Shown here: one piece after another, positions 56,447 through 64,000 of the stretch
Layout of the letters: every line of letters begins with the position of its first letter
Position numbering within the stretch: the stretch's first letter is position 1
DNA from: Nocardioides daejeonensis
GTDB taxonomy: Bacteria > Actinomycetota > Actinomycetes > Propionibacteriales > Nocardioidaceae
Direction: 5' to 3'
DNA length: 64,000 nucleotides
Assembly: GCF_003194585.1 (NCBI RefSeq)
Contig: NZ_QHKZ01000001.1
Location: forward strand, 906,678 to 970,677
The notes under the pieces: model-generated
The model's input: only the letters and a program-made list of their open reading frames with translations
Told to the model about the DNA's origin: nothing
Database searches by the model: none
Made by a program: the position numbers and the translations under genes

Positions 56447-56535
56447 GGCGGCGCCATCGTGGCACGGCTTCCCTGCCCGATCGGGACGGCCACGCGGGGG
56501 TGGCCGGGATCGCACTCGACCCGCCAGGGCGTTTG

Positions 56536-58287
56536 TCAGGAGCGTCCGTTTTGAGCGGTTTCCAGGAGTTCGCGGGCATGCGCCAACGCGGTGTCTGACT
56601 CCTCCATGCCCGCCAGCATGCGGGAGAGCTCGCGGACCCGCTCCTCTTCGCTCAGCAAGCTCAGGCCGGAGGTCGTGATCGAGCCGTCGCTCGACTTCGC
56701 CACCACCACGTGGCGGTCGGCGAAGGCAGCGACCTGCGGCAGATGGGTGACCACGAGCACCTGCGCGCTACGGGCCAGCGTGGCAAGGCGTCGACCGATC
56801 TCGACGGCAGCCTTGCCCCCTACCCCGGCGTCGACCTCGTCGAAGACGAACGTCGGCACCGGGCTGGTGCCTGCCAGCGTGACCTCCAGGGCGAGCATCA
56901 CGCGAGAGAGCTCGCCGCCCGAGGCTCCCTTGGCCAGCGCCCGGGGCTCCGACCCGGTGTTGGCCGCAAGCAGGAACTCCACCTCGTCCAGGCCATGGGC
57001 GTATGGCCGTGCCCAGCGTCCTTCGACCTGGATCGGCGCTCCGAGGGCCTCCGGATCGGCCGGCTCGGCCACGTCGGGGCGATCCACCTCGATCTCCAGA
57101 CGAGCATGGGGCATCGCCAGCTTGGTGAGCTCCTCGGTGACCGTCGCCGCCAGCTGCTCGGCGACCGACGCCCGCAAGGCGGAGAGCCTGCTGCCCACCT
57201 CAGCGAGGCTCGTGCGCAGCGTGGCGCGACGTTCCCGGAGCTCGGCGACACGGTCGTCGGTCTGGTCGAGGTCGAGCAGCCGGCGGCTGCCCGCCGCTGC
57301 CCAGGCCAGCACCTCGTCGATGGTCTCACCGTACTTGCGGGTCAGTCCGGTCAGGGCTGCACGCCGTTCGGAGACCACAGCCAAGCGGGCCGGATCGGTC
57401 TCGACCCCCGATGCGTACGACGCCACGTCGGCCGCGAGGTCGGTGAGCAGGTAGCTCACCTCGGTAAGCCGGTCGGCGAGTGCCGCCACCGCAGGGTCGT
57501 GGTCGCGGACGCTGTCCAGCAGACGCCGCGCTGCGCCCACCGCGCCGAGCGCGTCGGGGCCGCCATGCTCGGCGGAGAGCGCCTCACGTGCCTGCTCGGC
57601 GGCGGTACGCAGCGTGTCGGCGAACCCGAGCCGGCTCTCCTCTGCTGCCAGCTCCACGTCTTCGCCGACCACCGGGGCGACCGCCTCCACCTCACCGAGT
57701 CCGAAGCGGAGCAGGTCCGCCTCCTGGGCCCGGTCACGGGCGTGCGTGACCACGTCGTCGAGCTCCGCCTCGACCTGACGCAGGTCGCGGTAGGTGGCGG
57801 CCCACTCCTCGAGCAGACCGTTGAGCGGCGCGCCGCCGAAGCGGTCCAGGGCCAGGCGCTGTGCCGAAGGCCGAAGCAGCCGGTGTTGGTCGGACTGCCC
57901 GTGCACGGCGACCAGAGGCTCAGCGAGTTCGGCGAGCCGAGCGACCGGCACCGAGGCGCCACCGGCATAGGCGCGTGAGCGCCCCTCCGCAGCGATGTTG
58001 CGTGCCAGAAGCACGCGGCCCTCCTCGGCCTCTCCCCCGGCCTCTTCGACCGCGGCCCGGAACTCAGGCAGGCTGCCTGCGTCGACGACGCCCTCGACGC
58101 GCGCTCGCGCGGCACCCGTCCGGACCGCCCCCGAGTCCGCACGACCGCCGAGCAGGAGGCCCAGCGCGGTCACGACCATGGTCTTGCCGGCTCCGGTCTC
58201 CCCGGTGATGACGGTCAGACCGGGACCGAGCTCCATCGTGCTGGCGTCGATGACGCCGAGCGATTGGATCCGGATCTCCTCGATCAT
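56536..58287 (-). CDS. recN: DNA repair protein RecN
   Basis: This 583-residue SMC-like protein begins IEEIRIQSLGVIDASTMEL with Walker A VITGETGAGKTMVV. It has long coiled-coil arms. The C-terminal ATPase part has GASGGELSRVMLALEV (signature) and VPTFVFDEVDAGVGGKAAVEIG (Walker B). RecN gathers DNA ends in double-strand break repair. ATG 58287 overlaps the nadK stop. No LexA box is visible before this operon. Confidence 0.95.
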   Translation of the reverse strand: MIEEIRIQSLGVIDASTMELGPGLTVITGETGAGKTMVVTALGLLLGGRADSGAVRTGAARARVEGVVDAGSLPEFRAAVEEAGGEAEEGRVLLARNIAAEGRSRAYAGGASVPVARLAELAEPLVAVHGQSDQHRLLRPSAQRLALDRFGGAPLNGLLEEWAATYRDLRQVEAELDDVVTHARDRAQEADLLRFGLGEVEAVAPVVGEDVELAAEESRLGFADTLRTAAEQAREALSAEHGGPDALGAVGAARRLLDSVRDHDPAVAALADRLTEVSYLLTDLAADVASYASGVETDPARLAVVSERRAALTGLTRKYGETIDEVLAWAAAGSRRLLDLDQTDDRVAELRERRATLRTSLAEVGSRLSALRASVAEQLAATVTEELTKLAMPHARLEIEVDRPDVAEPADPEALGAPIQVEGRWARPYAHGLDEVEFLLAANTGSEPRALAKGASGGELSRVMLALEVTLAGTSPVPTFVFDEVDAGVGGKAAVEIGRRLATLARSAQVLVVTHLPQVAAFADRHVVVAKSSDGSITTSGLSLLSEEERVRELSRMLAGMEESDTALAHARELLETAQNGRS

Positions 58288-59222
58288 GCGCCACCCCCGC
58301 GACGGCGGCGCTCGGAGGCGCCTCGCCAGCCCTCGACCGACAGGTCGAACTTCGCGACGAGCCGGTCGGCGAAGGGGGCCTCGTGAAGCCGGGCGAGCCG
58401 CACCGGATGGGCTCCGCGACGTACCTCGATCCGAGCGCCCGGCGGAAGGTCGACCGTACGCCGTCCGTCGCACCAGAGCACTCCCGCGCCCTCGGTGCCG
58501 GCCAGCACCTCGACGGCCAGGGTCGAGGTGGGCGCCACGACCAAGGGGCGGGCGAAGAGCGCATGGGCGCTGAGCGGCACCAGCAGCAGCGCCTCGACGC
58601 CGGGCCAGACCACGGGGCCACCCGCACTGAAGTTGTAGGCGGTCGAACCGGTGGGGGTGGAGAGCACCACTCCGTCACATCCCCAGCGGGAGAGCGGACG
58701 GTCATCGATCTCGACGACGACCTCGAGCATCCGTTCTCGGGCCGCCTTCTCGACGCTCGCCTCGTTCAGCGCGAAGGTGCGGGTCAGCTCCTCCTTGCCG
58801 TGCAGGACCACGACGTCGACGGTGAGTCGGTCCTCGACCGTGTAGTCGTGGCGCACGATCGCCTGGATGGTGTCCTCCACGGCATCGGACTCGGCCTCGG
58901 CGAGGAAGCCGACGTGACCGAGGTTGACCCCGAGCAACGGCGTGGAGTCGCCGTGGGTCACCTCCGCGGCGCGCAGGATCGTGCCGTCACCGCCGATGAC
59001 GACCACGAGCTCGCATCCGATCGAGACGCCCGGGCCGGCGTCGACCGCCTCGATCTGGGGTGAGCTCAGCTCCCCGCCCAGCCCGAGCTCGGCGAACTCC
59101 GACTTGAGCAGACGGACCACGATGCCCTGGGCGACCAGGCTTCCGCAGAGGTCGCGCGCCACCGTGCGCGCCTCTTCGCGGCCCGTGTGGGCGATGAGGA
59201 ACACCCGCCGTGGATCGGTCAC
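58284..59222 (-). CDS. nadK: NAD kinase
   Basis: This 312-residue protein phosphorylates NAD to NADP. It contains the GGDGTILRAAEV motif, NLGHVGFLAEAESD and CDGVVLSTPTGSTAYNFSAGGPVV, the full set of NAD kinase signatures. Its start overlaps tlyA by ATGA and its end overlaps recN, so tlyA, nadK and recN are co-translated, as in mycobacteria. Confidence 0.96.
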   Translation of the reverse strand: MTDPRRVFLIAHTGREEARTVARDLCGSLVAQGIVVRLLKSEFAELGLGGELSSPQIEAVDAGPGVSIGCELVVVIGGDGTILRAAEVTHGDSTPLLGVNLGHVGFLAEAESDAVEDTIQAIVRHDYTVEDRLTVDVVVLHGKEELTRTFALNEASVEKAARERMLEVVVEIDDRPLSRWGCDGVVLSTPTGSTAYNFSAGGPVVWPGVEALLLVPLSAHALFARPLVVAPTSTLAVEVLAGTEGAGVLWCDGRRTVDLPPGARIEVRRGAHPVRLARLHEAPFADRLVAKFDLSVEGWRGASERRRRGGGA

Positions 59223-60055
59223 TGCTCCACCCTCTCACCGGTGCTGGTGCGCGTCGTGCTGCGGACCACCTCAGCCAGCGCGTCGGAGCCGAGCACCGCC
59301 GGTGCGTGCCGCAGCCACAGGAAGAACTCGACATTGCCTGACGGGCCGGGCAGTTGGCTGGTCGTCACCGCACGGGCGCCCCAGCCGAGGCCGGCCGCGG
59401 CGTCGGCGACCGCTTGCACTGCCTCGACTCGAAGCCCCGGCTCCCGGACGACGCCACCTTTGCCCACGCGCTCCTTGCCCACCTCGAACTGCGGCTTCAC
59501 CATCAGCGCGAGATCGGCGTCCTCGTGGACCACCGACAGCAACGCGGGCAGCACCAGCTGCAGTGAGATGAACGAGAGGTCACCGACCACGAGATCGACG
59601 GGACCGCCGATGAGCTCGGTGCTCAGGTCGCGGATGTTGGTGCGATCGAAGACGCGGACCCGGGGATCCTGCTGCAGGCTCCAGGCGAGCTGCCCGTAGC
59701 CCACGTCGACCGCGACGACCTCGGCCGCGCCTCGGCGTAGCAGCACATCGGTGAACCCGCCGGTCGAGGCACCGGCGTCGAGGACGCGGCGCCCCGTCAC
59801 CTCCAGGCCCTGTCCGGCGAAGTCGTCGAGTGCGCCGGCGAGCTTGTGGCCACCTCGAGAGACGTAGTCGGGATGGGTGGGGTCCTCACGCACCACGATC
59901 GCCACGTCGGTGGTGACGCCGGTCGCGGGCTTGCCGGCAACAGCGCCTTGCACGGTCACCCGACCGGCCGCGATCAGTTCGGAGGCATGTTCGCGGGAAC
60001 GGGCGAGGTTGCGGCGGACGAGTTCGGCATCCAGCCGGAGTCGACGGGGCGGCAT
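59219..60055 (-). CDS. tlyA: TlyA rRNA 2'-O-methyltransferase
   Basis: This 278-residue protein joins an S4 RNA-binding domain (RLRLDAELVRRNLARSREHASELIAAGRV) to an FtsJ-like methyltransferase with the SAM motif VLDAGASTGGFTDVLLRRGA and DLVVGDLSFISLQLVLPALL. Actinobacterial TlyA methylates 16S C1409 and 23S C1920, which affects capreomycin action. ATG 60055 lies one base after the small upstream gene. Confidence 0.93.
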   Translation of the reverse strand: MPPRRLRLDAELVRRNLARSREHASELIAAGRVTVQGAVAGKPATGVTTDVAIVVREDPTHPDYVSRGGHKLAGALDDFAGQGLEVTGRRVLDAGASTGGFTDVLLRRGAAEVVAVDVGYGQLAWSLQQDPRVRVFDRTNIRDLSTELIGGPVDLVVGDLSFISLQLVLPALLSVVHEDADLALMVKPQFEVGKERVGKGGVVREPGLRVEAVQAVADAAAGLGWGARAVTTSQLPGPSGNVEFFLWLRHAPAVLGSDALAEVVRSTTRTSTGERVEQ

Positions 60056-60056
60056 C

Positions 60057-60269
60057 TCAGCCTCGCGGTGAGTCGAGTGCCGCGCGCAGGCTCTCGTGGG
60101 CCCGCTCGAAGGTCGCCACATGCTCGGTCAAGGGCCGCCCACCCACGCCGGCGACCTCTCCGAGCACGCGGTCCACGGCCGGATTCCCGGTGCCGGGTAC
60201 GCCGGGGACCGCCGTCGGAGTCTCCTCCACCTGGCTGCCCTCGCTCCCGTGGTCGCTCTCGTCGGTCAT
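60057..60269 (-). CDS. Unknown small acidic protein (70 residues)
   Basis: This 70-residue protein has a disordered acidic N-terminus rich in Glu, Gly, Pro and Val, then one helix-rich segment, HVATFERAHESLRAAL. The conserved-looking part is NPAVDRVLGEVAGVGGRPLTEH. It is coupled by ATGA overlap to the HAD gene upstream and lies directly before tlyA. Function is unknown. Confidence 0.7.
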   Translation of the reverse strand: MTDESDHGSEGSQVEETPTAVPGVPGTGNPAVDRVLGEVAGVGGRPLTEHVATFERAHESLRAALDSPRG

Positions 60270-61291
60270 GGCAGCACGGTACCGCCCGGCCCCGACGCAG
60301 GCGGGACGACCCGGCCCACATCGGCGACCTCTCCGGTGGTGTCACGGTGCCGCCACGCCGCGGTCGCGAGGGCGCTCCACCACTCGCTCGCCCGGCCACT
60401 GCCGCGCACGTCGAGGTGCCCGTCGACGCAGGTCGCGACCCAGTCACCGCAGTGGGTCCGGTCGGCATCGACGCGAACCGTCGGAGCCGGCCGGTGCAGG
60501 TCGCGGAGATCTGCCACGAGGTGCCGGGGACGATCCGTCGGCGCGCAGGAGGCCAGCTCCGGTGCGCCGGTGACGCCGGTCATGACGAGCAGCGTCGGCA
60601 GGCCAGCGGCGCGTCCACCGGCGATATCCGTGTCGATGCGGTCGCCGACCACGAGCGGGCGCTCCCCACCACCCCGTCGCGCTGCTTCGAGGAACAGGGC
60701 CGGCCGGGGCTTGCCGGCAACGTCGGCACTCCGGCCGCTGAAGCGTTCGAGCAGCTCGACCAGCGCTCCGTGGCCCGGCGCCAGGCCCGCGTCGGTCGGG
60801 AACGTGAGATCTGCGTTGCAGGCCACCCAGGGCAGCCCGCCGCGCAGCGCGATGCCCGTGTCGACCATCCGCTGCCAGGGCAGTTCCGGGCCGAATCCGG
60901 TGATGACAGCGACCGGTGCAGCGTCGAGGCCGGTGACCGGGACGAGGCCGACGGCGTGGAGCGCCTGCTCGACGCCCGCCCCGCCGCAGAGCAGCACTCG
61001 GCTCCCGGCCGGGACCATCCGCGCCAGCAACCGGGCACCGGCCTGCGCGGAGGTCACCACCTGGTCGGCGCAGGCAGGCACGCCCAGTGCCGCAAGGTGC
61101 GCGGCGACCTGCTCCGGTGGCCGCGCCGCGTTGTTGGTGACGAAGCTCAGCGCCACGCCCCGGGCAGCTGCCTGGGCGAGGCTCGGCACGGCCCCCGGCA
61201 CCGCCTCGGGCCCGTGGTACACCACTCCGTCCAGGTCCAGCAGCAGCTGGTCGTAGAGCTCGACCAGCGGCTGGTCGGTCGCCTGCAGCAC
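60266..61291 (-). CDS. HAD-superfamily sugar phosphatase (NagD-like)
   Basis: This 341-residue protein has the HAD motif I LLLDLDGVVYHG, motif II FVTNNAARPPEQVA and motif IV PLVVGDRIDTDIAGGRAAGLPT, with a C2-type cap between. NagD-like enzymes dephosphorylate nucleotide or sugar phosphates, sometimes glycerol phosphate. The GTG at 61291 follows AGGAGGGATGAG. A tail of about 80 residues after the HAD core contains CGDWVATCVDGHLDV and is unusual for the family. Confidence 0.88.
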   Translation of the reverse strand: MLQATDQPLVELYDQLLLDLDGVVYHGPEAVPGAVPSLAQAAARGVALSFVTNNAARPPEQVAAHLAALGVPACADQVVTSAQAGARLLARMVPAGSRVLLCGGAGVEQALHAVGLVPVTGLDAAPVAVITGFGPELPWQRMVDTGIALRGGLPWVACNADLTFPTDAGLAPGHGALVELLERFSGRSADVAGKPRPALFLEAARRGGGERPLVVGDRIDTDIAGGRAAGLPTLLVMTGVTGAPELASCAPTDRPRHLVADLRDLHRPAPTVRVDADRTHCGDWVATCVDGHLDVRGSGRASEWWSALATAAWRHRDTTGEVADVGRVVPPASGPGGTVLP

Positions 61292-61358
61292 CTCATCCCT
61301 CCTACCCGGGTGGAAGCGGCGCGCCGCTCTCCTTGCCCTTCCGCCTACGATCGTCCGA

Positions 61359-62462
61359 ATGGACGAGAACGCCGCCGGGGACGCCTTCGTGCTGACCGGC
61401 TTCCGGGCACTCCGGCTCACCGACAGCCACGTCGGCGACCCGGTGGCGCACCGCATCTTGTCCCGACCCTATCGAGCCGTCCCGGCGCGGGTCCGGGAGT
61501 GGCGCACCAAGCGCCGCCTGCGCCTGGACCGGCAGCCCGCCCTCTACGTCCACGAGTACACGTCGCACGGCGTCACGGTCCGTGGCATCGTCGGCAACCT
61601 GGAGCTGGGGGCGGCCGCCCACCGTGTGCACCCCCATGAACTGGTGCACGACGCCCAGGTCAGCCAGCTCGCCGACCGCATGGAGGCGATGGCGCTCAAC
61701 CCCGCACCGATCCTGCTGATGCACCGCGGCCCACAGGCGGTGCGGGAGACGCTGAGCGCCACTACCGCGCAGCCGCCGCACCTCGTCTACACCGATCGCG
61801 CCGACCAGCTGCACCGGATCTGGCGGATCGAGGACCCGGACGAGCAACGGCAGCTCAGCAGCCATCTCATCGACGCTCACGTGGTGATCGCGGACGGCCA
61901 CCACCGCTTCGCGGCCGCTGAACGGCTCCGTGAACGGCATCCCGGTACCGACTGGGACCAGACGTTGGTGATGCTGGTCGACCAGGCCGACACTCCCTTG
62001 CAGCTCGGGGCGATCCACCGCAGCATTCCCCGCCTGGCGCTGCACACGGTGGCGGCCACGGCCGACCGGCTCGGCGCGGTGTGGACGCCGCGCATCTCCA
62101 GCCACCAGGCGTTGGCCCACCTGGACCGAGCCCTGGTGCTGCACGACGGCACCGCCTGGGGGACCTTGCGTCCCCGCGAGCCCGTCGATCTCCTGGTGCG
62201 CTGGCTCCACGAGCACCTGGTGCCCGGTTGGGACGTCGCCGAAGCCACCATCGCCTACCACCACTCCGCGAGCGAGGCGATGGACCGCGCAGGCCTGGCC
62301 ACCGCGGTACTGCTCCCTGCACCCACCTTCGGCCAGGTCGAGACGTCGGCCCGCTCCGGGGCGCTGCTCCCCCAGAAGGCCAGCTCCTTCCAGCCGAAAC
62401 CGCATCTCGGCGTGCTCATGCGTCAGCTCGACGGCGCACCAGGCGACCAGCCGACGCATTGA
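61359..62462 (+). CDS. DUF1015 family protein
   Basis: This 367-residue protein has the DUF1015 hallmark VVIADGHHRFAAAERLRE, with HRIWRIEDPDEQRQLSSHL just before and ATAVLLPAPTFGQVETSARSG near the end. DUF1015 proteins resemble SerB-like or ParB/sulfiredoxin-fold kinases; the ADGHHR motif suggests nucleotide use, but no function is established here. It diverges from the HAD gene over 67 bp. Its last 47 bases overlap the convergent SSB-like gene. Confidence 0.85.
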   Translation: MDENAAGDAFVLTGFRALRLTDSHVGDPVAHRILSRPYRAVPARVREWRTKRRLRLDRQPALYVHEYTSHGVTVRGIVGNLELGAAAHRVHPHELVHDAQVSQLADRMEAMALNPAPILLMHRGPQAVRETLSATTAQPPHLVYTDRADQLHRIWRIEDPDEQRQLSSHLIDAHVVIADGHHRFAAAERLRERHPGTDWDQTLVMLVDQADTPLQLGAIHRSIPRLALHTVAATADRLGAVWTPRISSHQALAHLDRALVLHDGTAWGTLRPREPVDLLVRWLHEHLVPGWDVAEATIAYHHSASEAMDRAGLATAVLLPAPTFGQVETSARSGALLPQKASSFQPKPHLGVLMRQLDGAPGDQPTH

Positions 62463-62727
62463 CCTCCAGCACGGACCTCGTCGCCCCCGCGGTGCGAAAG
62501 AACCGACGCCGCAGGTGGCCCTCGATGCGCACGAGATCACCTTCGGACCAGCGAGCAACCGTGCGCCTCAGCCGCCCCTCGCGGACCGAGCACTCGATCC
62601 AGTCAGCACCGGGTCCGGAGACCCGTGGCACCATCACCTGAAGCTGCCACAGCTCCTCTCCCGAGCCGAGCACTCGCTCGACCGGGTCCCGCGCCAACGT
62701 TCCCTCGACCACGACTTCGTTGCGCAT
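62416..62727 (-). CDS. Single-stranded DNA-binding (OB-fold) protein
   Basis: This 103-residue protein looks like a short SSB paralogue: MRNEVVVEGTLARDPVER, then WQLQVMVPRVSGPG and WIECSVREGRLRRTVARW. The stop lies inside the end of the convergent DUF1015 gene. It lacks the acidic C-terminal tip of the replicative SSB, so it is not the main cellular SSB. ATG 62727 is chosen because the OB fold starts there. Confidence 0.8.
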   Translation of the reverse strand: MRNEVVVEGTLARDPVERVLGSGEELWQLQVMVPRVSGPGADWIECSVREGRLRRTVARWSEGDLVRIEGHLRRRFFRTAGATRSVLEVNASAGRLVRRRADA

Positions 62728-62841
62728 TCCCACACCTCCACCGACGACGATCTCGCGAACGGCCGACGGAGGTGCAGACGTGCGCGAACCCTGTGGACAA
62801 CGGACCGCATCCACAGGGTTCACGATGAAGATCGGGCGAGC

Positions 62842-63798
62842 TCAGTCCTTCGACTCCATGAGCCGTTCCACCTCGAGCGCGCGGGCACCGGCATCGGTGA
62901 TCTCGTCACCGTCGATCGCCTCGGTCCGGTGGAACCAGGTCAGGGCATCCTGCAGCCGACCGGCCTCGAGAAGCGTGTCGGCGTACGCGTAGCGCAGTCG
63001 CACCACCCAGGCAGCGCGGGACTGGTGGGTGAGTGGCGCGTGCTCCAGCGTCCGCAGTGCCGCATCCAGGTTGCCCATGTCGCGACGGGCGCCCGCCTCG
63101 ACCAGCGTCATCTCCGCCTTCGCGGGCGCCTCGAACTTGGCAACCGCCGGGCTCTTGGCAAGCTCCAGAGCACGCTCCGGACGTCCGAGGGCACGTTCAC
63201 AGTCCGCCATGATCGGCAGGTAGGCCGTGGCGCCGTTCATCCGCTTGGCAGCCCGGAGCTCGGAGAGCGCCTCCGCGTACTCCCCTGCCGCGTACGCCGC
63301 CTCCCCGCAGGCCTCCCGCACGACGGCGAGTCGCGCCGCTCGCGCACGGGCGGCAAGCGTGTGCTGATAGGCGGTCTTCGGATCGGACTCGATCAGCATC
63401 CCCGCCGCCGCGAGGTGCCGTGCGACGCGCTGGGCCAGCTTCTCCGGAAGGCCGCGCAACTGAGCGGCAACAGAGCGGTCGAGCTCCTTGCCGGTGATCT
63501 CCTCGGGCAGGGGCGGGCCGTCGTACCGAGCCTGCTCCTCGCTGCGCGAGCGCTGATCGGAGGCGGGCCGCTTCCAGTCGTTCTTCCGACCGGGCCTGCT
63601 CCCGCCGCGGTCGTCGCGCCGACGGTCGTCCCCCCGCCGGTCGTCGCGACCGCCGGAGCGCCCGCGGCCCGAGCCCTGACTGTCGTCCTTGTCGCGCCGT
63701 CCCCGCGGGGCGTCGCCGCCACGACCCGGGCGTGACTGACCGCCTCCACGGTTGTCTGATCCGCGACCCGGCCCTCCGGGTCGTTGGTTGCTGGACAT
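62842..63798 (-). CDS. Arg/Gly-rich protein with TPR-like helices
   Basis: This 318-residue protein has two parts. The first 80 residues are almost pure Arg, Gly, Asp and Ser with GGGQSRPGRGG and DDRRGDDRRRDDRGG, like an RGG-type RNA-binding tail. From about residue 95 it is helical with repeating pairs such as ARLAVVREACGEAAYAAGEYAEALSELRAAKRM, which fit TPR-type repeats. It is the last protein gene before the rRNA operon. A role in RNA or ribosome biology is suggested by composition only. Confidence 0.75.
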   Translation of the reverse strand: MSSNQRPGGPGRGSDNRGGGQSRPGRGGDAPRGRRDKDDSQGSGRGRSGGRDDRRGDDRRRDDRGGSRPGRKNDWKRPASDQRSRSEEQARYDGPPLPEEITGKELDRSVAAQLRGLPEKLAQRVARHLAAAGMLIESDPKTAYQHTLAARARAARLAVVREACGEAAYAAGEYAEALSELRAAKRMNGATAYLPIMADCERALGRPERALELAKSPAVAKFEAPAKAEMTLVEAGARRDMGNLDAALRTLEHAPLTHQSRAAWVVRLRYAYADTLLEAGRLQDALTWFHRTEAIDGDEITDAGARALEVERLMESKD

Positions 63799-63881
63799 AC
63801 GACTGGTCCTTCCTCACAAGCATGGCCGCTGGCCGCCGGCGCGACACGCCCTCGCGCAGCCAACTATGACCGACAAATGCA

Positions 63882-63927
63882 GTGTGGGCCACCCCCCGAG
63901 AGTTGAATCTCTGGGGATGACCCACAC
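63882..63927 (-). terminator. rRNA operon terminator
   Basis: A long stem, starting GTGTGGG and ending CCCACAC with CCCC/GGGG and AGA/TCT pairing inside, lies about 10 bases beyond the 5S 3' end on the minus strand. Confidence 0.8.
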
Positions 63928-63937
63928 CTAAAGTAAG

Positions 63938-64000
63938 TCCGGCGACGTCCTACTCTCCCACAACCTCGCGATTGCAGTACCATCGGCGCTGTCAGGCTTA
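63938..64000 (-). rRNA. rrf: 5S ribosomal RNA, 3' part
   Basis: The minus strand carries the 3' half of a bacterial 5S rRNA, with GCCGATGGTACTGC and GGGAGAGTAGGACG and the closing CGCCGG. The window ends inside the gene, so the rest and, presumably, 23S and 16S lie beyond. Confidence 0.93.

Overview
The window is high-GC DNA from an actinobacterium. The gene neighbourhoods (recA-recX with DUF3046, der-plsC-cmk-tyrA-rluB-scpBA-parA, xerD-NUDIX-pyrG-mctB-steA-recN-nadK-tlyA, an SsgA-like protein, a DUF3516 helicase) suggest a Nocardioides-like member of the Nocardioidaceae. That placement is inference from gene content; no marker could be searched.

Positions 1-11,751 are an accessory region of visibly lower GC than the rest. 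It opens with a co-directional, mostly overlapping run: the 3' end of a ferredoxin reductase, a CYP136-like P450, a transglutaminase-like protein, an aldehyde dehydrogenase, an SDR, a BtrH/DUF4872-like protein, a hotdog thioesterase, a 21-codon mini-ORF and an acyltransferase. An 886-bp gene-poor stretch carrying two palindromes follows, then a MobF relaxase-helicase and two excisionase-like regulators. The region stops 100 bp from the 3' end of a tRNA-Val gene with no integrase visible. This looks like an integrated mobilisable island that has lost its integrase, or keeps it beyond the window.

Positions 11,752-24,000 hold a tRNA Gly-Cys-Val cluster, pabC, an SsgA-like gene, a second tRNA-Val, an ArsR-type regulator broken by a frameshift, a PEP mutase/ICL-like enzyme, two small unknown genes, a K+ channel, a YihY protein and glyA. 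Next comes an assimilatory sulfate operon (nirA, a small zinc ribbon, cysH, a sirohydrochlorin chelatase), preceded by a cysteine-containing leader peptide and a perfect 16-bp inverted repeat.

Positions 24,000-40,600 hold a three-gene PPK2/HipA-like/DUF3037 operon, a GNAT gene, recX-recA with a LexA box, DUF3046, DinB, two acyl-CoA ligases and an amidohydrolase. A ligase/DUF3556/FAD-oxidoreductase operon sits opposite a PucR regulator. A GNAT gene, a shortened DUF4232 gene, a VOC protein and tRNA-Pro complete the stretch.

Positions 40,773-63,800 form a long, mostly minus-strand housekeeping block, many genes joined by ATGA or GTGA overlaps. It covers ribosome assembly (der), lipid and nucleotide synthesis (plsC, cmk, pyrG), tyrosine synthesis (tyrA), chromosome segregation (scpA, scpB, parA, xerD), RNA processing, DNA repair (recN), NAD kinase and tlyA. 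The window ends inside a 5S rRNA gene on the minus strand, so an rRNA operon lies just beyond.
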